Position numbers and translations under genes: made by a program
Assembly (NCBI GenBank): GCA_030065825.1
Contig: JASJCY010000049.1
Coordinates: 1 to 38,780, forward strand
Length of the DNA: 38,780 bases
Direction: 5' to 3'
From: Nostocaceae cyanobacterium
Lineage (GTDB): Bacteria; Cyanobacteriota; Cyanobacteriia; Cyanobacteriales; Nostocaceae
The notes under the pieces: generated by a model
Told to the model about the DNA's origin: nothing
What the model saw: only the letters and a program-made list of their open reading frames with translations
Databases searched by the model: none
Shown here: piece after piece, positions 25,321-34,485 of the stretch
Position numbering within the stretch: position 1 is the first letter of the stretch
How the letters are laid out: each line of letters starts with the position of its first letter

Positions 25321-25950
25321 ATGACACAATCCATAAAAACTTACCTGAAACAAAACTACTACCTTTACAGGTTCACAAAAAATCTTCTGACTACATTAAA
25401 GTCTATCCCATATGTTTTGCAATCTTTAAAACCTAAACCAATTGAGAACAATTTAATTCTTGGTTATTCCGGGAAAATTCAAGGATGGATAACTTTTGAT
25501 ATTGCACCTGGTTCAGATTATCTGGGAAATATCAAAAACTTAAAATTATTTCCCAGTAATAGCCTCGAAAGAGTTTATGCTTCTCATGTTCTAGAACACG
25601 TGAATTACAATGATGCTAAAGTTTCTCTCCGGGAAATGTATCGCATCTTAAAGCCTGATGGAGAAATATTTATTGCTGTTCCCGATTTAGTAAATATCAG
25701 TAAATTACTGGAAACAGAGCTTGCTGAAACTGCAATAGATATCACTTTTGGAGTCAATCGTCCAGTGAAAGATTGGCAACCCCAGCATCAATATGGCTAT
25801 ACCAAAGCAACTCTAGAAAAGGTGATGAAAGACTGTGGTTTTATTGAAATAGAAGAATTTGAACCTTTCTTAAATGATACGACTCAGTTAGTTATCAATA
25901 GCATTAAAATATCAATTTGTTTCAAAGGTAAAAAAAGGAGCAACTGTTAA
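25321..25950 (+). CDS. Class I SAM-dependent methyltransferase (type 11-like)
   Basis: 209 residues. The glycine-rich SAM loop is atypical (LILGYSGKIQGWITFDIAPG, where relatives have LGCG). The distal motifs are conserved: ERVYASHVLEHVNYNDAKVSLREMYRILKPDGEIFIAVPDL, with the HVLEH of the type-11 family. The stop overlaps the start of the following FkbM gene (TAATG at 25948-25952). The substitution in motif I could weaken SAM binding, so activity is less certain than for its neighbours. Confidence 0.8.
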   Translation: MTQSIKTYLKQNYYLYRFTKNLLTTLKSIPYVLQSLKPKPIENNLILGYSGKIQGWITFDIAPGSDYLGNIKNLKLFPSNSLERVYASHVLEHVNYNDAKVSLREMYRILKPDGEIFIAVPDLVNISKLLETELAETAIDITFGVNRPVKDWQPQHQYGYTKATLEKVMKDCGFIEIEEFEPFLNDTTQLVINSIKISICFKGKKRSNC

Positions 25951-26714
25951 TGATTGAACTGGCAAAACCACTCACTTATCTGGGAACCCGAATTCAAAAT
26001 TACGCTTATCTTCTAGCTAACCCCACTTATTCCAAAGTCCGAAAAAATGGGGGATGTGGTACTTTGTATCGATTACTTAATAAAGATTGGTTTCCTCACC
26101 AACATATCCGCACTGTTTTGGATGTAGGAACAAATGAAGGACAATTTATCAAAACTGCTCTAGCTCTGATGCCAAATGTAGCTATTTACGGTTTTGAGCC
26201 TAATCCTGAAGCTGTAAACAAATTAAAAAATACCGATTGGGGTTCAGATAAGGTGAACATACTCCCAATAGCCTGCGGAAGTGAAAATGCGAAATTAAAA
26301 CTCAATATTTCTAAATTTTCCCCTGCTTCTTCACTTCTCAAAATGGAGCAAAAACACCAAGAGGAATTTCCAGGTACAGAAACCGAAAAAGTGATATCGG
26401 TAGAAGTTGAAAGACTCGATCAAATAGTTCCATCTTTAAAGATTGATTCAGAACCTTTCTTATTGAAAATAGATGTACAGGGCTTTGAATTAGAAGTTTT
26501 ATCGGGAGCTAGTGGCATTTTTAAGCAAACTCCTATTATTGTATGCGAGGTCAATCTCGCTTCCCTTTACGAAAATCAATGTACATTTGATTCCTTAATT
26601 GCATTTATGCGTCAACACCAATATCGTCTAGTCGATATCGGAAATCCCATTCGTTCTTCTTACAATCAGGAGATTCTCTTTTTAGATTTGGCTTTTAAAC
26701 GAGAGAAATTTTAA
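25950..26714 (+). CDS. FkbM family methyltransferase
   Basis: 254-residue O-methyltransferase. SAM loop VLDVGTNEGQFIKTALALMP, then YGFEPNPEAVNKL, and the FkbM signature FLLKIDVQGFELEVLSGASG (VQG replaces the usual VEG). It is translationally coupled to the upstream methyltransferase by a TAATG overlap, so the two may act together on one glycan residue. The second FkbM-type gene of the cluster. An 89-bp AT-rich gap follows before the next GT4. Confidence 0.9.
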   Translation: MIELAKPLTYLGTRIQNYAYLLANPTYSKVRKNGGCGTLYRLLNKDWFPHQHIRTVLDVGTNEGQFIKTALALMPNVAIYGFEPNPEAVNKLKNTDWGSDKVNILPIACGSENAKLKLNISKFSPASSLLKMEQKHQEEFPGTETEKVISVEVERLDQIVPSLKIDSEPFLLKIDVQGFELEVLSGASGIFKQTPIIVCEVNLASLYENQCTFDSLIAFMRQHQYRLVDIGNPIRSSYNQEILFLDLAFKREKF

Positions 26715-26803
26715 TTATAAATTAGGTTTTCATTTATGAACAAGGAGAGATAGTCAACAATACAAATAAATTCAATATTAATTGAATAATCCTAATATCT
26801 TGT

Positions 26804-27814
26804 ATGAAAATTCTAATTTATTCTCCTATATTTTATCCGAGCATAGGTGGATTAGAGACTGTAATATCTATTTTGGCTCATGAGTTTGTACATCACGGAC
26901 ACGAAGTTAAACTAGTTTCAAAAGTTCCAGATCCAGAATCAAAGGTTTTTCCTTTTGAAGTAATCCGAAATCCCAATTCCCAAAAAATATTAGATTTAAC
27001 TCGTTGGTGCGACATTTATTTCCAAGGTTGCGTTAGCTTGAAAGGACTTTGGTCTATTGTACTAGCTAGAAAACCTTTGGTAGTCACTCACCAAACATGG
27101 TATCGTTATCCAGAAACAAGACTAACATGGCAAGCAGCTTTAAAGCATTGGGTAACCCATTTTGCTACTAATATTGCACCCAGTGAAGCAGTTGCAAATC
27201 AACTTCCATCTCCTGTAAAAGTAATTCCCAATTCTTATCAGGATGATATATTTTACGAAATGCCGGAGGTTTCCCGCAATCAGGATTTAGTATTTCTGGG
27301 TCGCTTAGTTTCAGATAAAGGTGCTGATTTACTTCTGGATTCATTAGCATTACTCAAACAGCAAGGATTAAAACCACATTTAACAATTATTGGTAAGGGA
27401 CCTGAAGAAAATAATTTGAAGCAACAAGTAGAAAATTTGGGAATTGTAAATCAGGTTAAGTTTGTTGGTTCTCAAGTTGGAGAAGCTTTAGCTAGACTGT
27501 TAAATGCTCATAAAATCCTAGTAGTACCTTCTTTATGGCAAGAACCTTTTGGAATTGTAGCTTTAGAAGGAATTGCTTGTGGATGCGTAGTTGTTGGTTC
27601 AGAAAAAGGTGGATTAAAAGATGCTATTGGTGCATGTGGAGTAACATTTGCAAATGGAGATGTCAATGGTTTAACGCAAGCATTAGCAGACTTACTGCTT
27701 AATACCGATAAACTTGAAAAGTATCGAAGAAATAGAGAAACTCATTTGGCAAGACATCGGAAAGATTCTGTTGCTAAAGAATATCTTCAAGTATTAGAAG
27801 GAATAGTTCAGTGA
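26804..27814 (+). CDS. GT4 family glycosyltransferase
   Basis: Compact GT-B glycosyltransferase (336 residues). The N-terminus MKILIYSPIFYPSIGGLETV has the GGLE loop; LVFLGRLVSDKGADLLLDSLALL opens the donor domain; the E-x7-E site is SLWQEPFGIVALEGIACG. Its stop codon overlaps the start of the Wzy-like gene by four bases (GTGA at 27811-27814), a sign of coupled translation of the last transferase and the polymerase or ligase. Confidence 0.9.
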   Translation: MKILIYSPIFYPSIGGLETVISILAHEFVHHGHEVKLVSKVPDPESKVFPFEVIRNPNSQKILDLTRWCDIYFQGCVSLKGLWSIVLARKPLVVTHQTWYRYPETRLTWQAALKHWVTHFATNIAPSEAVANQLPSPVKVIPNSYQDDIFYEMPEVSRNQDLVFLGRLVSDKGADLLLDSLALLKQQGLKPHLTIIGKGPEENNLKQQVENLGIVNQVKFVGSQVGEALARLLNAHKILVVPSLWQEPFGIVALEGIACGCVVVGSEKGGLKDAIGACGVTFANGDVNGLTQALADLLLNTDKLEKYRRNRETHLARHRKDSVAKEYLQVLEGIVQ

Positions 27815-29202
27815 ATTTAATTTTTTTCCTCATATTGCTTGCCATTTTCATCATTATATTTACTAAATTTGACTGGCGGTATTTTGTTAAATCAGTATTA
27901 TTTATCATAATTATTGATGGTGCTTTACGGAAGTGGTTTCTTCCCCAAGCAAGCAACCTGGTCTATCTTTTAAAAGACTTTGTTATAATTATAGCTTACA
28001 TTAAATTCTTTGCTTCTTCTCAAAAAACTAAACTTATTAATAACACTTGGATTTCCATTGCTCATGTACTCCTGAGTCTTGTTGCAATATGGTTATTAGT
28101 CCAATCTTTCAACCCTGACTTGGGGTCACCAATTGTTGGTCTGTTTGGTCTTAGTCGTTATTTATTATATGTTCCTTTGATGTGGATGGTTCCCTACTTG
28201 TTTAATTCTCAAGAGGAACTTTATCGTTTTTTACGCAATTATTTGTTATTGCTAATTCCGATCTGCATCCTAGGAATTGCTCAATTTTATAGTCCTGCTT
28301 CAAGCTTTCTCAATATTGCACCTGGAGGGGAAGAAGCAGATGCAGGACTAGGATTTGGTGATGGAAAGCTGAGAATATCTAGTACATTTTCTTATCCTAA
28401 TCTTTATACAACTTATTTAGTTGTTTCTTTTGGCTTATTAATGCATTATCTGACCAATCAACAGTCAATTATATGGAGAATAATTATCTTTTCTGAATTA
28501 TTATTAATGATTGCTAATTTTTTCATGACAGGTTCTCGTGGAGTTCTCTTATCTGCAACTTTACTGTTGGTAGCTAATCTAGGTATAAAGACTTTTTATG
28601 AATCTAAAAAAAATCTGAAAATCATAGGTAGGCTCGCTATACCTGCTGTGATTATGATGCTTATTTTACCCCAATGGTTTGCTCCAGCAATAGATGCCTT
28701 TTCATCCCGTGGAAGCATCGTAGGTGATAGTCGAATTACCCATGCTTTTTATATTCCTCCTGTTCCTAATAAATCTTTTATAGACGGTTATGGTACTGGT
28801 GCAACTCAAAACGGTGGTAAAGCTATAGGACGATTTTTGAATTTGCCGACAGGGTTACCTACACCACCTGCTGAATCGGAATTACATCGTATTAATATTG
28901 AAATTGGGCTATTTGGTCTCGTACTTTGGTATGCAATGCGTCTTGCTCTTTTGATGGCACTTTGGTCTGTTTATCGAAAGCTGAAAACACCTTTCTTGAA
29001 AGACTTAGCATTAATTGCTTTTCTTATTCATATATTGTTTTTACCCGGTCAAGTTGTAGTTCATCCAGTAGCGGTTGTTTATTACTGGTTTTTGAGTGGT
29101 TTTATATTTTTGCTACCACGGTTAGAAATTAATAATTACTACTATCAAGAATATAAATTATCATCTGATAAATTGTCACGAACAGATATTGCAAATTATT
29201 GA
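27811..29202 (+). CDS. Wzy/WaaL-like O-antigen polymerase or ligase
   Basis: Multi-pass inner-membrane protein, 463 residues, with around ten hydrophobic helices. It should polymerise or ligate undecaprenyl-linked units on the periplasmic face. The conserved Wzy_C-type landmarks are a TM followed by FFMTGSRGVLLSATLLL, a periplasmic loop with PTPPAESELHRINIEIGLFGLVLWY, and terminal helices. The start is GTG at 27811, overlapping the upstream glycosyltransferase. Polymerase and ligase cannot be separated by sequence alone, but with Wzx and Wzc in the same locus a polymerase is more likely. Confidence 0.85.
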   Translation: MNLIFFLILLAIFIIIFTKFDWRYFVKSVLFIIIIDGALRKWFLPQASNLVYLLKDFVIIIAYIKFFASSQKTKLINNTWISIAHVLLSLVAIWLLVQSFNPDLGSPIVGLFGLSRYLLYVPLMWMVPYLFNSQEELYRFLRNYLLLLIPICILGIAQFYSPASSFLNIAPGGEEADAGLGFGDGKLRISSTFSYPNLYTTYLVVSFGLLMHYLTNQQSIIWRIIIFSELLLMIANFFMTGSRGVLLSATLLLVANLGIKTFYESKKNLKIIGRLAIPAVIMMLILPQWFAPAIDAFSSRGSIVGDSRITHAFYIPPVPNKSFIDGYGTGATQNGGKAIGRFLNLPTGLPTPPAESELHRINIEIGLFGLVLWYAMRLALLMALWSVYRKLKTPFLKDLALIAFLIHILFLPGQVVVHPVAVVYYWFLSGFIFLLPRLEINNYYYQEYKLSSDKLSRTDIANY

Positions 29203-29264
29203 TGTATATTCTCATTTTTTTTCATAAAAAAGCATCATAAATATTGGTAATAGAAGGTCACAGA

Positions 29265-30407
29265 ATGAATAAACTCCATATTTGGTCTCCAAATATTTTT
29301 CAGTTTAAGGGGGGAATACAGACTTATTTGCATGATTTATTAGAAGCAATCACTGAAAAACTAGCTGAATTTCAAATAGAGGCTTATAATAAGCTGGATA
29401 AAAATAAAAGCCAAGAATGCTTAAATTCAAACAATTTGAGATTCTATTTTTATGGAAATACACCTAATGCTATAAGGAGTATATATTTTGCATTTAGTCT
29501 GATAGTAGAGTCAGTCAAGAAACATCCAAAACTGATTATATGCGGTCATATTAACTTTGCCCCTGTTGCCTATTGGGTTTATCGTTTGACCGGAATACCT
29601 TATTGGATATTGGTCTATGGTGTGGATGTATGGAATGTTAAAAGCGAAATCAAACAAAAAGCTTTAAAATCAGCAGATAAAATAATCTCAATTAGTGGGT
29701 ATACACGCGATCGTCTACTCCAAGAACAAAATCTACATCCCAAACAAATTTCACTGTTACCAGTTACTTTTGACGCTAATAGATTTAAAATTACCCCTAA
29801 ACCAAAATATTTATTAGAGCGATATGGGTTAAATTCAAACCAACCAACTATTTTAACTGTAGCTCGATTATCTAGTTGTGAAGCCTACAAAGGCTATGAT
29901 CGAGTGATTAGCGCATTGCCACAAATTCGAGAACAAATTCCTAACATTCATTATCTTTTAGTTGGAGGGGGTGATGATCGTCCTCGGATTGAACAACTAG
30001 TACAAAATCTCAACTTACAAGACCATGTGACTCTAACCGGATTTATTCCAGATGAAGAACTTGTCGATCACTATAACTTGTGTGATGTGTTTGCCATGCC
30101 AAGTAAAAAAGAAGGGTTTGGTATTGTTTATTTAGAAGCTTTAGCTTGTGGGAAACCCACACTTGGTGGAAATCAAGATGGAGCAATTGATGCTCTTTGT
30201 CATGGTGAGTTGGGAGCATTAGTTAACCCTGATGATGTGGAAGAAATTGCCCAGACACTGATTCAAATTCTACAGGGTACTTATCCCAATGCTTTGATGT
30301 ATAAGCCTGAAACTTTACGTCATCAAGTAATTGATAAATTTGGGTTTGAGCGTTTTAAAGAAACCCTGGCTGGCTATTTAGAGCAACATTTACAGGCATC
30401 TATATAG
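29265..30407 (+). CDS. GT4 family glycosyltransferase
   Basis: 380 residues from the ATG at 29265, with AAGG eight bases upstream. An in-frame ATT or GTA region before it gives no better start. N-terminal HIWSPNIFQFKGGIQTYLHDLL carries the GGIQTY loop. The donor domain starts ILTVARLSSCEAYKGYDRVISAL, and the E-x7-E is KKEGFGIVYLEALACGKPTLGG. It sits between the polymerase-like gene and asnB, and 15 bases separate it from asnB. Donor not predictable. Confidence 0.9.
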   Translation: MNKLHIWSPNIFQFKGGIQTYLHDLLEAITEKLAEFQIEAYNKLDKNKSQECLNSNNLRFYFYGNTPNAIRSIYFAFSLIVESVKKHPKLIICGHINFAPVAYWVYRLTGIPYWILVYGVDVWNVKSEIKQKALKSADKIISISGYTRDRLLQEQNLHPKQISLLPVTFDANRFKITPKPKYLLERYGLNSNQPTILTVARLSSCEAYKGYDRVISALPQIREQIPNIHYLLVGGGDDRPRIEQLVQNLNLQDHVTLTGFIPDEELVDHYNLCDVFAMPSKKEGFGIVYLEALACGKPTLGGNQDGAIDALCHGELGALVNPDDVEEIAQTLIQILQGTYPNALMYKPETLRHQVIDKFGFERFKETLAGYLEQHLQASI

Positions 30408-30422
30408 GAGTTAATATTTTAA

Positions 30423-32228
30423 ATGTGCGGCATTGCCGGAATTCTAACAGTTAATCAATATCCAGATAACTTAGAAACGATTATTCACCGGATGCAAACG
30501 GCTATCCAGCATCGTGGTCCTGATGATGCAGGTATTTATATTTCTCTAAATAAACAAGCTGCCTTTGCCCATACTCGTCTTTCTATCATTGACCTCAGTA
30601 GTGCGGGACATCAACCAATGTCTTCCCCTGACGGTAGATACTGGATTACTTTTAATGGCGAAATTTATAACTTTCAACAACTGCAACAAAATCTAATTTT
30701 CCAAGGAGAAAAATTTCATTCTCAAACTGACACAGAGGTAATTCTCAAGCTCTATCAAAAAGAGGGTTTTAATTGTGTGCAACATCTACGAGGAATGTTT
30801 GCCTTTGCTATTTGGGATGACTTTGAAAAAACTTGTTTTTTAGCTCGCGATCCATTAGGAATTAAACCACTCTACTATTGGCAATCTGGCTCAACTTTAA
30901 TTTTCGCTTCAGAACTAAAAGCTATTCTAGCATCTGGTTTACCTGCTGTTAACCTCAGTCAATCAGGTTTATATGGTTATCTCATTAGCGGTTCTGTTCC
31001 AGAACCATACACTTTAATTGAAGGTATTAATTGTCTCGAAGCTGGTCATTGCTTATATTGGCAATCAGATAAATTATCCAAAAAACAATACTGGCAAATT
31101 AATTTTACTCCCCAACACATTTCACTAATAGAAGCTCAAGAAAGAGTTCGTGCAGCTTTAGTAGACTCGATTCAACATCACTTTGTAAGTGATGTACCTG
31201 TAGGTGTGTTTCTGAGTGGAGGAATTGATTCTACAACAGTTGTTGCCTTAGCACGTCAAACACAAAAAGGATTACTAAAGACTTATTCTATTGCATTTGA
31301 AGAATCGGAGTGGGATGAAGGAGCAATTGCAAGGAGAATTGCTGAAAAATTTGATACTCAACATACAGAGTATAAAATTACTGCGGCATTAGGTAAATCA
31401 TTATTTCCAAAATTCTTAGAGACAATTGACCAACCTACTATTGATGGTTTTAATACATTTTGTGTTTCGCAAATAGCTCATCAAGATAGTACCAAAGTTG
31501 TTCTTTCTGGTTTAGGAGGAGATGAGTTATTTGGAGGATATAATTCTTTTAAAAAAATTCCTCAAATGGTTCGTTGGGGAAGAAAAATTAAAGCTTTCTA
31601 CCCCATCAATGTCTGTATTGGTATGGGATTGGAACATTGGGGGAGAACGTCAAAAATCAGACGTTTAGGAGATTTCTTACAACAGGCTCCAAATTCAAGT
31701 AATGCTTATCGTAGCTTTCGGGGAATATTCTCTCATCAAGAAGCTTGTAAAATTGTTCAACGCTACCTTCCTGAAAGAGATTTATTTCATCGTCATCACA
31801 CTCATGAAATGATTGCTATGCCTTCTTTAGAAGACGAAGTTAGTTTGTTAGAAACCAGTTGCTATATGCGTAATCAATTATTGAGAGATAGTGATACCAT
31901 GAGTATGGCATGGGGTTTAGAACTACGAGTTCCTTTTGTTGATAGGGTTTTCATAGAAACGATAAGTTCAATCCCGAATAATCTTCGTTATAGGAGTAAC
32001 AAGCAATTATTAATTGAAGCGATTCCAGAATTACCAGATTGGGTATATAACAAACCAAAACGTGGGTTTTATTTCCCCTTTCAAACTTGGCTTCAAGATG
32101 AATGGCACGAATGTTTTAGTGGTGTTCCTTCTTTTAAGGATATACCATTAAATATGTGGTATCGTCGTTGGAGTCTAGCTTTGCTTCAATATTGGTGGCA
32201 AAAAATTTCAAATTCAAACCATAGTTAA
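30423..32228 (+). CDS. asnB: AsnB-like glutamine-dependent asparagine synthetase/amidotransferase
   Basis: Uses glutamine to amidate an acid. In glycan clusters such enzymes are thought to amidate uronic acid or amino-acid substituents rather than make asparagine. The 601-residue product has the class II glutaminase (nucleophile Cys2 in MCGIAGIL, HRGPDD, GEIYN), then the synthetase domain with the PP-loop SGGIDS (265-270), and downstream VLSGLGGDELFGGY. C-terminal LRVPFVDR, KPKRGFYFPFQTWL are also conserved. Complete and apparently functional. The next gene is a frameshifted FkbM methyltransferase. Whether it makes asparagine or modifies a sugar cannot be told from sequence. Confidence 0.92.
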   Translation: MCGIAGILTVNQYPDNLETIIHRMQTAIQHRGPDDAGIYISLNKQAAFAHTRLSIIDLSSAGHQPMSSPDGRYWITFNGEIYNFQQLQQNLIFQGEKFHSQTDTEVILKLYQKEGFNCVQHLRGMFAFAIWDDFEKTCFLARDPLGIKPLYYWQSGSTLIFASELKAILASGLPAVNLSQSGLYGYLISGSVPEPYTLIEGINCLEAGHCLYWQSDKLSKKQYWQINFTPQHISLIEAQERVRAALVDSIQHHFVSDVPVGVFLSGGIDSTTVVALARQTQKGLLKTYSIAFEESEWDEGAIARRIAEKFDTQHTEYKITAALGKSLFPKFLETIDQPTIDGFNTFCVSQIAHQDSTKVVLSGLGGDELFGGYNSFKKIPQMVRWGRKIKAFYPINVCIGMGLEHWGRTSKIRRLGDFLQQAPNSSNAYRSFRGIFSHQEACKIVQRYLPERDLFHRHHTHEMIAMPSLEDEVSLLETSCYMRNQLLRDSDTMSMAWGLELRVPFVDRVFIETISSIPNNLRYRSNKQLLIEAIPELPDWVYNKPKRGFYFPFQTWLQDEWHECFSGVPSFKDIPLNMWYRRWSLALLQYWWQKISNSNHS

Positions 32229-32247
32229 TGTTAGATATAAATTATCT

Positions 32248-33043
32248 ATGTATAAAACACCAGCATACAAAAAAATACTTTATTCTTTAATACCTAATAT
32301 AAAATTGATTACTAAAACACCTCTAGGTGGACAATTTTATTATTTTGCACAAACACATAAAGGTTTTTTATTTAACCGTTTAATGAGAAGTGATCATGAA
32401 ATGTGTATCTTTAAATTTTATGATCGATTCTTAAAGGAAGATTCTGTATTCTACGATATTGGAGCCAATATTGGTGTTCATACAGTTGCTGCATCAAATA
32501 AAATTAACAAAAATAAAGGTAAGATAATCTGTTGTGAACCAGATCCTGCAAACCTAAAACTATGTAAAGGAAAATATTAGACTGAATCAAATAGAATCAC
32601 TTTGTGATGTTATCAAGTCAGCTGTTGGCAATTGTATTGGCAAAGTAAGTTTTCAACGGGATCTATTTTCTAGTGCCACAGGTACTTTATCTTCGATTCA
32701 ATCATTATCTTCTCAGCATCAGTGGATGGGAATGAAAAGCGCAGAAATTACCGTAGACTGTACAACTATAGATTTTATGGTTTTTGAAAGCAAAATGCCA
32801 CATCCTGATATCATCAAAATTGATGTTGAAGGAGCTGAATATATTGTTCTCCAAGGTATGCAAAGGGTAATTAATGAATATTATCCAGACATAATTATAG
32901 ATGGCATGACAAAAGAGTGTTTTTCAAAATTAAAATCATCAGGTTATAATATCTATGATTTATTAAATATGCGTTCCATAACTGATATTAACGATATAAG
33001 TTTTACTGTTCTAGTATCAAAAAAATCAATGTTTACTGAATAA
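32248..33043 (+). pseudogene. FkbM family methyltransferase gene with a +1 frameshift
   Basis: Two frames join to one FkbM enzyme. The first (from 32248) encodes an N-terminus and the SAM loop VFYDIGANIGVHTVAASNKI, then ICCEPDPANLKLCKG, and stops at 32578. Continuing one base later at GAA (32570) gives ENIRLNQIESLCDVIK and reaches HPDIIKIDVEGAEYIVLQGMQ, ending at 33043. One extra G in AAAGGAAAA (32566-32574) explains the break. The corrected protein would be about 264 residues with all family motifs. The cause may be a true mutation or a sequencing error; no programmed-frameshift signal is evident. It follows asnB by 19 bases. Confidence 0.87.
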
Positions 33044-33204
33044 GTTATCTGCCAAAAAACAAAAAGCATGTATTGATCCACTTTTGTTGATAATATAAAT
33101 TATTAAAAAAAATTAGTGTTTTTGATGTTCCAGTCATGAATTAGATGTCCGAAAAACTTAATATTGTATCGTGTTTGTTATTCTTTTTGATTGCATTTCT
33201 GCTA

Positions 33205-33227
33205 TAGCTTGAAAAGCTAGCTTTTTT
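33205..33227 (+). terminator. Weak possible intrinsic terminator
   Basis: TAGCTT (33205-33210) pairs with AAGCTA (33214-33219) around GAA, followed by GC and six T. The stem is short and AT-rich. It lies in the 219-bp gap after the broken FkbM gene and before a GT4 gene, where a transcript could end. Confidence 0.3.
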
Positions 33228-33262
33228 CTATAAATATATAATATTGTCGTATATTTACTATT

Positions 33263-34477
33263 ATGAAAACTCTTGTTCAACAAGCACATATATGTCATGT
33301 AGTCGCTAGTATCAACGAAAATATTGGTGGTCCAGCCTATTCAGTTACTAATCTAGCTCAAGCTTTATCTGGAGAAGGAATTGACTCCCATTTATTTACT
33401 CTTGATTACCAAAATCGTGGTCAACAAGTTCCCACTTCAAATGTCAAGATTCACAGTTATCCTGCTACACAAATAGCAAAATTTTTCCGAGGATTTCAGC
33501 CAAGTGCCAGCTATGCTTTACAACAGTTAGCATCAACAGAATTAGATTTAATTCATAATCATGGACTTTGGATGTTTCCTAACCTTTATGCTCGTCAAGC
33601 AGCCACTAAAAATAATCTACCATTGCTAATTTCTCCTAGGGGAATGTTGGAGGCTTGGTCTTTAAAAAATAGTTGGTTCAAAAAATTACCCGCATGGTTT
33701 CTATATGAGCAACAGAACCTGCAAAAAGCAATAGTTTTCCATGGGACTTCAAAAGAAGAAGTTAATTCTATTCGCAAACTTAATTTTTCTCAGCCCATAG
33801 CCTTAATTCCTAACGGAGTGAGTCTCCCTGACCTTAGTAAGCAACCTAACCGAGAAATTTTACTCCAATATTTTCCTGAATTAACTGATAAAAAATGGCT
33901 TTTATTTCTATCTAGAATTCATCCGAAAAAAGGCTTGGATAACTTGATGCGAACTTGGAGTAAAATTGCCAATGAATTTTCAGACTGGCATTTGATTATT
34001 GCTGGTCCTGATTCATCTGGTTACCAGAAAAAATTAGAAATATTAACCAAAGACTTGAAATTAGAAACAAGTGTGACATTTACGGGTATGCTTTCTGGAA
34101 AGATTAAAGCCTCTGCTCTCAGAAATGCAGATTTATTTGTATTACCAACTCACTCAGAAAATTTTGGAATTGCTATAGCAGAATCCTTAGCATACGAAGT
34201 TCCCGTAGTAACCACAAAAGAGGCTCCTTGGGAAGACTTAGTTAAATACGGATGTGGTTGGTGGATTGAGGATAATCAAAAGTCCTTAGAAATTGCATTA
34301 CGTGAGGGGATGCAACTTTCTGATATACAGAGGAAAGAAATGGGACGAAAAGGAAGAATTATGGTAGAAAAAAAATATTCTTGGAGTACTATTGCCCAGG
34401 AAATGTCTAGGGTATATTACTGGATTTTGCATGGGGGAAACCCTCCTACATCTGTGAATTTTTATAAATCTATCTAA
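33263..34477 (+). CDS. GT4 family glycosyltransferase
   Basis: 404-residue GT-B enzyme. The N-terminus HICHVVASINENIGGPAYSV carries the GGP loop of the group. A long acceptor-domain insertion with LISPRGMLEAWSLKN, typical of one GT4 subfamily in capsule clusters, precedes the donor domain (WLLFLSRIHPKKGLDNLM). The E-x7-E site is THSENFGIAIAESLAYEVPVV. It begins a new block after a 219-bp AT-rich gap and is followed eight bases later by another GT4. Confidence 0.9.
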   Translation: MKTLVQQAHICHVVASINENIGGPAYSVTNLAQALSGEGIDSHLFTLDYQNRGQQVPTSNVKIHSYPATQIAKFFRGFQPSASYALQQLASTELDLIHNHGLWMFPNLYARQAATKNNLPLLISPRGMLEAWSLKNSWFKKLPAWFLYEQQNLQKAIVFHGTSKEEVNSIRKLNFSQPIALIPNGVSLPDLSKQPNREILLQYFPELTDKKWLLFLSRIHPKKGLDNLMRTWSKIANEFSDWHLIIAGPDSSGYQKKLEILTKDLKLETSVTFTGMLSGKIKASALRNADLFVLPTHSENFGIAIAESLAYEVPVVTTKEAPWEDLVKYGCGWWIEDNQKSLEIALREGMQLSDIQRKEMGRKGRIMVEKKYSWSTIAQEMSRVYYWILHGGNPPTSVNFYKSI

Positions 34478-34485
34478 GAAGGGAT

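Noticed and set aside
32560-32585. Programmed +1 frameshift in the FkbM gene
   Set aside because: No slippery sequence, stimulatory structure or rare-codon/stop arrangement of a known +1 site; an extra G explains it more simply.
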